Of a stretch of 64,000 nt of DNA, positions 53,197 through 61,668 are shown piece after piece. Under the pieces are notes generated by a model. The model made no database searches and was not told the DNA's origin. It was given only the letters and a program-made list of their open reading frames with translations. A program made the translations under genes and the position numbers. The DNA is from Mucilaginibacter rubeus (GTDB lineage: Bacteria > Bacteroidota > Bacteroidia > Sphingobacteriales > Sphingobacteriaceae). The stretch spans positions 82,479 to 146,478 of the forward strand of contig NZ_BMKD01000010.1 in NCBI RefSeq assembly GCF_014643835.1. Direction: 5' to 3'. Positions within the stretch are counted from its first letter, which is position 1; each line of letters starts with the position of its first letter.

Positions 53197-55554
53197 ATGA
53201 AACACAAGTTGTTTCTGTTTACGCTATTTTTATTGCTGACCTGTTTAAATGCAGAGGCCACGGTATTTACCGTTACGAGTAATGCCGATGCAGGAACAGG
53301 CACACTGCGTGAGGCCCTTACTAATGCAGCAGCCAACGGCACAATTCAGCAGGATATTATTAATTTTAACCTGCCGGGCAGCGTGACCATCACACTTTTT
53401 ACGCAGCTCCCCGAGGTTACCTCCAATTTAATTATCGACGGCAGCACGCAGCCGACACCCAAACTCAGCAGAAGTGACGCCAGGGTTTATATCATACCCG
53501 ATATAAGCTATACTTTTCCGGGGACTAAGGCAGCAGCCCTGTTGATGACCGAAGTTACCAATGTGGAAATATATGGCTTATGCATAAAAGGTTACAGCAG
53601 CAAACTCACAAACTTTAACGGCAACCTGCTTTTCACCGCTATATCGGCTTACGATTGTACCAATATTACCATAGGCGCACCGGATAAAGGAAATGTTTTT
53701 TGCGATAACATCTACGGTGTGTATTGCGGCACCAACTCACTAACCGACTCAAAGAATAATGATAATATCAATATCCAATCAAATTTTATTGGTTATGACG
53801 AATCGGGAACAAATGTTGTTGAATTAGGGTATGCACTTGATATAACCGCCGATAACTCATTAGTGGGTGGCCCTACCTCCAAAGAAAGAAACTATTTTGC
53901 TACCGCGATAGCCTTAAACGGAACTGATAATAAGTTTATCAACAACTCACTTTCACTTGATGTGAACGGTCAGGATAACCGCGTAAACGGGGCATCCATA
54001 CTTGTACGGTTTCAGGGAAGCAATACACAGGTAGCCGACAATGATTTTTGTTCTACACAATTTCAGTTTATATCTGTAAACAGCTTCACTTTTATGCGTA
54101 ATAAGCAAAGCAGTATACCGGGTAATTCGGGTATGTACTTATTTAAATGCAATAATGCTTTTATTGGCGATGATAATGATGACGATATCAATATCTTTAG
54201 TAACGACGGCGGCGCTTTCTATGCGGTCGAGTCAACCAATATTACTATAGCCAAAAACAGTATCTCATGTAATACAACACCATACCTGATATCAAGTGGC
54301 ACAGCCATTCCCGACATTAATATAGTTGTAAACAGTGCCGCCGAATTTTCAGGAACGGCATCGCCCGGAGCCGCTATTTATATTTATAATGACAATACAG
54401 ATTGTTCTGTTTGCAACCCGGTACAGTACCTGGTTACGGTTGTTGCAGATGCAGCGGGTAACTGGAAGTTTACCGGCGATTTTCACAATAAAAAACTGGT
54501 GGCAAATGCTACATTTAATAACAGTTCGTCTGAATATACCCAACCGGTCATTTCGACATCGGCCGCCGATTATGTGAAAGTTAATCCTACTTGTTTTAAA
54601 AACAACGGATCTATTACCCTGCAAAACTTAAAGAACGTTATCGGGGTTGACTGGTATAATGACCAGGATCAATTAGTACAGTCCGGCGGCCCTAAACTGG
54701 ATGGCGTTGGCGTTGGCACCTATTACGCCAAATGCTATAACGGAAATTGTTTTGCCAAATCTATTCTCATCACCTTAACCAGTTCAAATCCAGGCATTGA
54801 TGATTCAGGGCTTCAAAAAGTGAATGCTTCCTGCGATGCGGCAAATGGCAGCATCAGTAATTTAAAGCTTATCAATACAAACGGCGGTACACCACCATTA
54901 AGGTGGACAAATGAAGCCGGAGATGTAATACGCAACACACTGGATATCGACGGGCTTCCCGGCGGAACATATACGCTAACCATAGATCCGGACGGCTGCG
55001 CTGTGCCCTATCACATTACCCTGCTTAACCAGGAGCTTGTCATCGATCCACCTGTGATAAGCAGCTTTCAATTGTGCGGCCCGGGCGAAACAATAATACC
55101 AGTAAAAAACCCAATAGCAACGTCAACCTACAGGCTTTATGATAGTGAAACCAGCACTACTCCGCTTGATGAAGAGCCTAATGGCAAATTTAAAGTAAAC
55201 GTTACCGCCAACCGAAGCTATTATATAAGCCGTTTTAGCAACGCTTGTGAAAGCACCCGCACAAAGGTTGATGTAAGCGTGGGCCTTTCAAACCTTAATA
55301 TTGCCAATGTAATTACCCCAAATAACGACGGTATCAATGATTACTGGCAGATAGCCGGTATGGAGAACTATCCGGCGGCCACCGTAAAAATATTTAACCG
55401 GTATGGCAAAAACGTTTTTAACTCAATAGGATATAGCCACCCGTTTAACGGTACCTATAATGGCAAACCATTACCTGCGGGCAGCTATTATTATATTATT
55501 AACCTCAGCTCGGGCTGTGGCTTATTATCGGGCAGTTTAAGCATTATCCGTTAG
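53197..55554 (+). CDS. Secreted T9SS type B protein, beta-helix plus two SprB-like repeats
   Basis: Third paralog, 785 residues, signal peptide to about residue 22 (NAEA-TV). Opening [16 protein letters not shown] and the beta-helix ([15 protein letters not shown]) are as in the others. The small domain ([21 protein letters not shown]) is present, but only two SprB-like repeats (about 465-610) precede the sorting domain ([17 protein letters not shown]). Its 18 last bases overlap the end of pdxJ on the opposite strand. Its upstream region is not like those of the first two, so its promoter has diverged or been replaced. Confidence 0.88.
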   Translation: MKHKLFLFTLFLLLTCLNAEATVFTVTSNADAGTGTLREALTNAAANGTIQQDIINFNLPGSVTITLFTQLPEVTSNLIIDGSTQPTPKLSRSDARVYIIPDISYTFPGTKAAALLMTEVTNVEIYGLCIKGYSSKLTNFNGNLLFTAISAYDCTNITIGAPDKGNVFCDNIYGVYCGTNSLTDSKNNDNINIQSNFIGYDESGTNVVELGYALDITADNSLVGGPTSKERNYFATAIALNGTDNKFINNSLSLDVNGQDNRVNGASILVRFQGSNTQVADNDFCSTQFQFISVNSFTFMRNKQSSIPGNSGMYLFKCNNAFIGDDNDDDINIFSNDGGAFYAVESTNITIAKNSISCNTTPYLISSGTAIPDINIVVNSAAEFSGTASPGAAIYIYNDNTDCSVCNPVQYLVTVVADAAGNWKFTGDFHNKKLVANATFNNSSSEYTQPVISTSAADYVKVNPTCFKNNGSITLQNLKNVIGVDWYNDQDQLVQSGGPKLDGVGVGTYYAKCYNGNCFAKSILITLTSSNPGIDDSGLQKVNASCDAANGSISNLKLINTNGGTPPLRWTNEAGDVIRNTLDIDGLPGGTYTLTIDPDGCAVPYHITLLNQELVIDPPVISSFQLCGPGETIIPVKNPIATSTYRLYDSETSTTPLDEEPNGKFKVNVTANRSYYISRFSNACESTRTKVDVSVGLSNLNIANVITPNNDGINDYWQIAGMENYPAATVKIFNRYGKNVFNSIGYSHPFNGTYNGKPLPAGSYYYIINLSSGCGLLSGSLSIIR

Positions 55555-56268
55555 CGATAATTGCCTCAGGTACATTTGGATAGTATTTTCCAAACCATAA
55601 TACAAGGCATCGCTTACCAGGGCATGACCAATGCTTACTTCGAGCAGACCGGGTATATTTTCTGCAAAATATTTCAGGTTATGTAAATCCAAATCGTGCC
55701 CGGCGTTAAGGCCTAATCCCGCCTGTTGCGCAACTTTTGCAGCCTCGATATATGGAGCAATAGCAAGCTCTTTCCCCTGCGGAAAATGAGTAGCATAGCC
55801 TTCGGTATAAAGTTCTACACGGTCGGTACCGGTTTTGGCGGCGCCCTCAACCATTGCAGGTATTGGATCAACAAAAATAGATACCCGGATGCCGGCTTCT
55901 TTAAATACCGATATCATATCTTTTAAATAATGATAGTTAGTGATAGTATCCCAGCCATGATTAGAGGTGATCTGCCCTAAAACATCAGGTACCAGGGTAA
56001 CCTGCTCGGGTTTATTGGCAAGCACAAGGTCGATAAATTTTTGTTCCTGGCAATTTCCTTCAATATTAAACTCGGTAGTAACAATTTTCTTAAGTTCAAA
56101 CACATCGTTATAACGAATGTGGCGCTCATCGGGTCGGGGGTGCACCGTTATTCCCTGCGCGCCAAAACGTTCGCAGTCTTTAGCAACCTGGATCAGGTCG
56201 GGATTATTGCCCCCCCGCGAATTACGAAGGGTGGCTATTTTGTTGATGTTGACAGATAGACGGGTCAT
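55537..56268 (-). CDS. pdxJ: Pyridoxine 5'-phosphate synthase
   Basis: Condenses 1-deoxyxylulose 5-phosphate with 3-amino-2-oxopropyl phosphate in de novo B6 synthesis. The 243-residue TIM-barrel enzyme starts [19 protein letters not shown]. It has [78 protein letters not shown] and [16 protein letters not shown]. Length is normal. It is convergent with the third paralog. Confidence 0.95.
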   Translation of the reverse strand: MTRLSVNINKIATLRNSRGGNNPDLIQVAKDCERFGAQGITVHPRPDERHIRYNDVFELKKIVTTEFNIEGNCQEQKFIDLVLANKPEQVTLVPDVLGQITSNHGWDTITNYHYLKDMISVFKEAGIRVSIFVDPIPAMVEGAAKTGTDRVELYTEGYATHFPQGKELAIAPYIEAAKVAQQAGLGLNAGHDLDLHNLKYFAENIPGLLEVSIGHALVSDALYYGLENTIQMYLRQLSLTDNA

Positions 56269-56323
56269 ACTTCAAAGTTATAGATCATTTAGATAAGTTG
56301 GCAGATATATTTAACTTTAAACC

Positions 56324-56700
56324 ATGAAGCCTAAACAAGTCATTATCGAACTGGGCGTACTGTTTGCCATATATGCGCTGGCCTTTTTTTGTTGGCCTGC
56401 CTTTTTTGAAATAGTAAAAAGAAGCGTAATCTATGATTTCAATTGCACGGTACCTACTTTGTAATGTCAGCCTCACCGTGGGATTATTTAGTAATATGGA
56501 CTTTTTCATCCATAAGTACATTAGTTTATTTTAGCAGGGCCATTATCCGAGGTTATAAAAACAATATTGTGAATGCCATCTTAATTGGCAGCAACTTTCT
56601 GTTAAGCATTACATTGATAAAGGTTTACCGTATGATTTTGATTTTGGAACAACCCATGAATGCAAAGTCGCCGGGGTGGCACCCCCGCTTTCGGGATTAA
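56324..56700 (+). pseudogene. Small membrane protein gene with a frame break
   Basis: ATG 56324 starts MKPKQVIIELGVLFAIYALAF and the frame ends at 56464. The other frame has LHGTYFVMSASPWDYLVIW and runs on to 56700 with two more hydrophobic segments. Inserting one base near 56440 would give YDFQLHGTYFVMSASPWDY. This resembles the LHDTYFVI motif seen in small membrane proteins of Bacteroidota (recall). The whole gene would code for about 125 residues with four membrane segments. Either decayed or miscalled. Confidence 0.6.
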
Positions 56701-56828
56701 ATAGCATGCCGGCACCAAAAGTAGAACATCCGCATTTTGGTAGTTATATGTTTATCCTATAACCATTTTTATGTTGATATTAGTTGTAAGTAGTATAATT
56801 ACCGGTAAAAGCTGGCAAACAAATACTC

Positions 56829-57827
56829 ATGAACAAACACATTCTTAAAATAACGCTATCACTTTTTATTCTACTGCTTCTTTGCCGCGAAGCATCAGCG
56901 CAAACCATCTACCGTAAAATCGGGAATTACAAGGCTTACTATGGCTGGGCGCACAACTATCCGCAAGACTGGATGATCCTTCGCCGCTTTGATAATGAGG
57001 GGCGCAATTACCTGTTGATGGTGAACCCGCAAACACTGGAAACCAAAATAAACGAAAGCAGCTTTTACCAGATCAAACCCATGACGATGGAGCAGGCGCG
57101 TGAGTTTTTTAAAAGTACGCCTTATCAAAAGGCGCTCAGTAAAGCCGAAAAACAATCTGTCAACATTCAGGACGCAGGCATCGAAAGCGGCATCCCCAAA
57201 CAAACAGGCATCAGCCTTACCGCCGACCTTTGCCCATCGCACCGCCCGCTGGATAAACGCATTTTCACTGATATTTTCACTGAATTTAAAAAGGTAGAGC
57301 GCCCTGTACCAATAGCGCTTTCCATAACCGGCATCTGGATGCGCCAGCACCCGCAGGACCTGGACTGGCTAAAACAAATGCAGGCCAACCGTGAGATCTA
57401 CATCACCTGGATCAATCATTCCTTCAATCACCGGGTTAGCCTGAAAGCTCCGCTTAAAGAAAACTTTTTACTTGAACCAGGAACAGATATTAGTTATGAA
57501 GTACTGGAAACAGAACAGGCCATGCTGCGTAATGGGCTATTACCATCCGTATTTTTCAGGTTTCCCGGCCTGGTATCTGATCAGCAACTGGTATACCGGA
57601 TTACCGGTTTCGGCTTGATCCCGGTTGGTACCGATGCATGGCTGGCTAAAGGCCAACAACCCCAAAATGGCAGTATTGTGCTCATACACGGAAACGGCAA
57701 TGAACCTGTGGGCGTTAACGATTTCATTAAACTATTGCAGTCAAAAACACGATCAATTGCCGGAAAGCAATGGTTACTGTATGATTTACGCGAAAGTGTG
57801 GATGAAGAGTTTAGTGAAGCGCCATGA
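56829..57827 (+). CDS. Secreted polysaccharide deacetylase
   Basis: A 332-residue protein with a signal peptide (to ASAQ, about residue 25). The NodB-like domain starts at SLTADLCPSHRPLDKRIF with an Asp of motif 1. The zinc-binding motif NHSFNH (HxxxH type) lies at about 197-202, and FFRFPGLVSDQ is motif 3 of the family. The ISLTADLCPS opening differs from the common TFDDG, so the substrate may be unusual. The first 110 residues are extra and contain no recognised domain. Deacetylation of peptidoglycan or chitin-type glycans is only a guess. Confidence 0.75.
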   Translation: MNKHILKITLSLFILLLLCREASAQTIYRKIGNYKAYYGWAHNYPQDWMILRRFDNEGRNYLLMVNPQTLETKINESSFYQIKPMTMEQAREFFKSTPYQKALSKAEKQSVNIQDAGIESGIPKQTGISLTADLCPSHRPLDKRIFTDIFTEFKKVERPVPIALSITGIWMRQHPQDLDWLKQMQANREIYITWINHSFNHRVSLKAPLKENFLLEPGTDISYEVLETEQAMLRNGLLPSVFFRFPGLVSDQQLVYRITGFGLIPVGTDAWLAKGQQPQNGSIVLIHGNGNEPVGVNDFIKLLQSKTRSIAGKQWLLYDLRESVDEEFSEAP

Positions 57828-58203
57828 GGGAAGCCGGCAGTGCGCAGTGGCAGTTAGCAGTGCAAATGCGCAGACTTACCAAGTTTAGTTTTTAAGTTTT
57901 TTGAGTATGATACCCTAAAATAAAAGCCCCATAGCACTCGCTGCATGGGGCTTTAAACCTAAACCTTATCACAAATCCGGGTTTGGATACCCGTAATTGA
58001 ATTGTAAATATAAACATGATTTTTAATAATTTCATGGGCTTTGTTACAATTTAATTCTTTTGCACCATATAACATCCATTTATATAAATCTCATATTTTT
58101 TTCACCTTAATTTAACAGTATATTCACAATAGAGGCCTGCATCTATCTATGAGCTTTCTCTCAAGATTTACGCTATAAGAAGCAGCAATGACCTTTTAAT
58201 TAT
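57828..58203. other. Intergenic region with terminator
   Basis: About 375 bases between convergent genes. It contains CAGTGxGCAGT-type short repeats near 57838-57876 and the terminator hairpin at 57922-57955. The rest is AT-rich and shows no gene. Confidence 0.5.
57922..57955 (+). terminator. Bidirectional-type terminator hairpin
   Basis: AAAGCCCCAT (57923-57932) and ATGGGGCTTT (57945-57954) are a perfect 10-base stem with a 12-base loop. A-rich and T-rich flanks suit either strand, but only the deacetylase transcript runs into it from near. Confidence 0.75.
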
Positions 58204-59115
58204 CTACTCATTCAACATAAACTTGTCAATCCCGTATGCCGGTTGCCACTTATCTCCAGGTTCAAAATAATGCCAAAGCAGGGCCGATACTTTTTTGATC
58301 AGCAATCCGGCTTCATTGTCGGGTGTCCAACTGGTATCCTTGTTATGATTAGTAATGATCGAAAACACATAATCTCCATGCGGGGCATTTACCAGCACAG
58401 TTTCCGACCTTGATTCATCAACCGCCCCCTGTTTGGAAATGGTATGTACATAAGGTGGAATTTGCGACAACGCGTGCTCATCCCAGTAAATGCGGCCCAT
58501 GTTACGGTACATCCGCTCGCTGGCTGCCGGGCTTACCGCCTTCCCTTCGCGGATCATGGCGAACAGGCGGCACATTTCGCGCGGGGTACTTACTCCCCAA
58601 CCATAGATCCTGCGGATAGCTTCCCTGCCCGGCACACGCGAATTTACCCGCATTACCTTAAAGTCATTTTGATTGAGCCAGTTGTTGATATACTCGCCGC
58701 CCACCAGCTTTTGCAGCCACAAACTTGCGGTATTATCGCTCATGGTGATCATGAGCATAGCCACTTTACTCAATTGTACAGTGTCTTTATCTTTGAACGA
58801 GCCCAGCAAATCCTCACCTGCATAAAGCAATGAATCGCGGTAAACTAATTTTTGATTATACTTCAGCTCACCTTTTTCTATCTTATCCATCACCCCGCAT
58901 TGAATGCTCACTTTGATCATACTGGCTGTAGGGAACAGCGTATCTGCATTGATCTCCGCCGTTTTGCCGTTTTTCAAATTATGTACATAGATGCCAACCT
59001 GGCCCTGAAAACCTTTGATAGCTTCATTTAATTTAGCGCTGAGTTTACTGTCGGTTTGTGCAAATGCCGGTGCTGCTAACAATGTCAACAACAGTAAGGT
59101 AAGTTTATGTTTCAT
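58204..59115 (-). CDS. Class A beta-lactamase-like secreted serine hydrolase
   Basis: 303 residues from ATG 59115 (frame open to 59145), signal peptide to AFAQ. It has the class A fold: the SxxK motif is SMIK in PTASMIKVSIQCG and the SDN motif is in TMSDNTASLWLQ. The usual ExxLN after the omega loop is absent; RVPGREAIRRIYGWG stands there. The third motif is KQG instead of KTG. It may be a divergent beta-lactamase or a peptidase or esterase. Homologs of this type, with GREAxRxxYGWG, are known to me in this phylum (recall). Activity against beta-lactams should not be assumed. Confidence 0.75.
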   Translation of the reverse strand: MKHKLTLLLLTLLAAPAFAQTDSKLSAKLNEAIKGFQGQVGIYVHNLKNGKTAEINADTLFPTASMIKVSIQCGVMDKIEKGELKYNQKLVYRDSLLYAGEDLLGSFKDKDTVQLSKVAMLMITMSDNTASLWLQKLVGGEYINNWLNQNDFKVMRVNSRVPGREAIRRIYGWGVSTPREMCRLFAMIREGKAVSPAASERMYRNMGRIYWDEHALSQIPPYVHTISKQGAVDESRSETVLVNAPHGDYVFSIITNHNKDTSWTPDNEAGLLIKKVSALLWHYFEPGDKWQPAYGIDKFMLNE

Positions 59116-59200
59116 GTAATGGCGATCTAAAAAATGAAAATACAAATTTTAATATAACAGGCAATCACTCCTTTATATTTGCTAAAACATCCGTTAGCCC

Positions 59201-59656
59201 ATGAACCAATTTGTTGATATTACCAACCGCAAAGTGTTATACCGCTTAATGCTCAACCTGCGGCCCGAAGCAGCGCCACTTTGGGGCAAAATGAAACCGC
59301 AGCAAATGATCGAACACCTTATTGACCAGGTTCAGTATACTAACGGTGTAAAAATACCAGCCTGGGATGGCCCGGATGATAATACAGCGGCACGTAAACA
59401 CTCCGCCGTTTATACCGATGCCGAAATACCCCGTAATATCTTTTTGGAAGAATTGGCTGATACCTTAATCTACCCTAATTTGGAAACTGCTATTAATCAG
59501 CTCATGAAAGAACTTGACACTTTCGACAGGTATTTCAATACCCCCGATGTTAAAGTGATCCACGGTGCCTTCGGCCCTATGGATTATTATGAGTGGATCA
59601 TATGGCACGGAAAGCATTTTACGCATCATTTGAAGCAGTTTGGGGTGATAGACTGA
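59201..59656 (+). CDS. DinB-like (DUF1569) protein
   Basis: 151 residues, four-helix DinB/YfiT-like fold: FVDITNRKVLYRLMLNL, GKMKPQQMIEHLIDQVQYTN, and HGAFGPMDYYEWIIWHGKHFTHHLKQF. The His residues in the last helix (EWIIWHGKHFTHH) with His in MIEHLID suggest a metal site like that of the superfamily. Function unknown; thiol-dependent enzymes and DNA-damage genes have been placed in the fold. It is divergent from the beta-lactamase-like gene, with about 85 bases between. Confidence 0.85.
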   Translation: MNQFVDITNRKVLYRLMLNLRPEAAPLWGKMKPQQMIEHLIDQVQYTNGVKIPAWDGPDDNTAARKHSAVYTDAEIPRNIFLEELADTLIYPNLETAINQLMKELDTFDRYFNTPDVKVIHGAFGPMDYYEWIIWHGKHFTHHLKQFGVID

Positions 59657-59715
59657 TAGTAAATCGGCATCAAATATTAACTTTGTTGTTCTTCAGAAAT
59701 TTAAAAGAAGAAAGA

Positions 59716-59809
59716 CGTCATTGCGAGGTACGAAGCAATCCCAAACTATACAGAGGGGCTTGCACTGCTGACCTGCACATCGGGGATTGCCTCGTACCTC
59801 GCAATGACG
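59716..59809. repeat. TCATTGCGAGG-type palindromic repeat
   Basis: CGTCATTGCGAGGTACGAAG with CAATCC (59716-59742) and its reverse complement at 59784-59809 pair over 26 bases with one mismatch. A 41-base loop lies between. It sits directly ahead of lpxK. Confidence 0.85.
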
Positions 59810-59825
59810 GCCCGCAAAATCATTT

Positions 59826-60869
59826 ATGAAATTCCTCCGCTGGCTTTTAATCCCGTTTTCGCTGATCTATGGCCTGGTTACGGCTATTCGCAACTGGTGT
59901 TATGACCGGGGAATTTTCAAAAGCACTGGTTTTGACATGCCGCTGATCGTAGTCGGCAATCTGGATGTTGGCGGTGCTGGCAAAAGCCCTATGACCGAAT
60001 ATTTGATCAGGCTGTTGAAGGATAATTATAAAATTGCCACGCTTAGCCGGGGCTACGGTCGTATTACCAAAGGTTTTTTGCTGGCATCTGGCGAAAGCAA
60101 AGCCTCAGATATCGGTGACGAACCTGCGCAGTTCAAACATAAATTCCCGGATCTTGATGTTGCCGTTTGCGAAAAGCGGGTTGATGGCGTTGAGCAGTTA
60201 AAAGACGATCATGATCTTATTATTTTGGATGATGCGTACCAGCACCGCGCGCTTGAACCGGGCATGAGCATTTTGCTTTTTGATTACAGCCGTGTTAACG
60301 AACCTCATTTCCTGCTCCCGGCGGGTAACCTGCGCGAACCATTCGGCGGGCGTAAAAGGGCGGATGTCATCATCATCAGTAAATGTCCGGCTTCACTTAG
60401 CGACTTGGAACAAGGCCGTGTGATTAAACGGGTCAAACCATATCCGCACCAGTCGCTATTTTTTACCACCATAAACTATCTGCCGGCCCAAACTATCTAT
60501 GGGGCCCCGGTTACAAATGCCATCGACGATCAAACCACGGTTTTCCTGCTTACGGGAATAGCTAATCCAAAACCGTTATTGTCGCATCTGAAAAAGCAAA
60601 CACCCCTGGTTGTTCATCATAATTATCCCGACCATCACCGTTTTAGCTTAAAAAATATCAGTAAACTTGCCGATGAATTTTCGGCCTGTGCATCACAAAA
60701 AAAAGTGATCATCACAACAGAAAAGGATGCACAGCGTTTAGGGGAACAGGACCTGCTTGCGATGGTTAAAAAACTGCCCATTTTGGTGCTGCCCATAGGC
60801 ATTAGTTTTTTAAATAACGGGCAACAACAATTTGACGAATTAGTACAAACATATGTTAGACAATATTGA
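59826..60869 (+). CDS. lpxK: Tetraacyldisaccharide 4'-kinase
   Basis: Phosphorylates the 4' position of the lipid A precursor at the inner membrane. The 347 residues have an N-terminal membrane helix (KFLRWLLIPFSLIYGLVTAI), the P-loop region GNLDVGGAGKSPMTEYL (about 43-59), LSRGYGRITKGF and DDAYQHRALEPG. It is the first gene of a three-gene unit: it overlaps punA by 17 bases, and punA and the porin gene share one base. The inserted repeat just upstream lies where a promoter is expected. Confidence 0.93.
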   Translation: MKFLRWLLIPFSLIYGLVTAIRNWCYDRGIFKSTGFDMPLIVVGNLDVGGAGKSPMTEYLIRLLKDNYKIATLSRGYGRITKGFLLASGESKASDIGDEPAQFKHKFPDLDVAVCEKRVDGVEQLKDDHDLIILDDAYQHRALEPGMSILLFDYSRVNEPHFLLPAGNLREPFGGRKRADVIIISKCPASLSDLEQGRVIKRVKPYPHQSLFFTTINYLPAQTIYGAPVTNAIDDQTTVFLLTGIANPKPLLSHLKKQTPLVVHHNYPDHHRFSLKNISKLADEFSACASQKKVIITTEKDAQRLGEQDLLAMVKKLPILVLPIGISFLNNGQQQFDELVQTYVRQY

Positions 60870-61668
60870 AGGCACCGCCCGGTATATCAAAAACCGGATA
60901 GGCGATTTTGAACCCGAAGTGGGTATAATTTTAGGTACCGGCCTTGGTGGCCTGGTAAAAGAAATTGAAGTTGAAAAACAACTCATGTATTCCAACATTC
61001 CTGATTTCCCTATCTCAACATTAGAGTTCCATTCGGGCAAGCTGATTTTTGGTACCCTTGCAGGTGTTAAAGTGGTGGCCATGCAGGGCCGTTTGCATTA
61101 TTACGAAGGCTACAATATGCAGCAGATCACCTTCCCGGTTAGGGTGATGAAATACCTGGGCATCAAAACGCTGTATGTATCAAACGCCAGCGGCTCGCTT
61201 AACCCCGATTTTAAAAAGGGTGACCTGATGATCATTGAAGATCATATTAACCTACAGCCTCAAAACCCGCTGGTTGGCCGCAATTATGAAGAGCTTGGAC
61301 CACGGTTCCCTGATATGAGCGAACCTTACCGTCATGATATGATCGAAAAGGGTTTAGCCATCGCTCAGAAAAATAACATCACCTGCCATAAAGGGGTATA
61401 TGTAGCCGTAACCGGCCCTAACCTGGAAACCCGTGCCGAATACAAATACCTGCGTATCATTGGCGGCGATGCCGTTGGCATGAGCACCGTGCCCGAGGTT
61501 ATTGTTGCTAATCACATGGGGATCCCGACGTTTGCTATTTCGGTATTAACAGATGAAGGCTTCCCGGAAGTGCTTAAGCCCATAACATTGGAGGAGATTA
61601 TTGCTATTGCGCAGGAAGCCGAGCCCAAAATGACCCTGATACTTAAAGAACTGATAGCCGGTAATTAA
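60853..61668 (+). CDS. punA: Purine-nucleoside phosphorylase
   Basis: Phosphorolyses purine nucleosides. The 271 residues match the trimeric PNP family: GIILGTGLGGLVKEIEVE (phosphate loop), FPISTLEFHSGKLIFG, MQGRLHYYEGYNMQQITFPV, YVSNASGSLNPDFKKGDLMI, AVTGPNLETRAEYKYLRIIGGDAVGMSTVPEVIVANHM. Length is normal. It overlaps lpxK and is followed at once by the porin gene (TAATG). There is no obvious link between purine salvage and lipid A, but this order is repeated in other members of the phylum (recall). Confidence 0.94.
   Translation: MLDNIEGTARYIKNRIGDFEPEVGIILGTGLGGLVKEIEVEKQLMYSNIPDFPISTLEFHSGKLIFGTLAGVKVVAMQGRLHYYEGYNMQQITFPVRVMKYLGIKTLYVSNASGSLNPDFKKGDLMIIEDHINLQPQNPLVGRNYEELGPRFPDMSEPYRHDMIEKGLAIAQKNNITCHKGVYVAVTGPNLETRAEYKYLRIIGGDAVGMSTVPEVIVANHMGIPTFAISVLTDEGFPEVLKPITLEEIIAIAQEAEPKMTLILKELIAGN

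Noticed and set aside
59593-59829. 78-codon open frame after the DinB-like gene
   Set aside because: It overlaps the DinB-like gene end and reads through the palindromic repeat 59716-59809.
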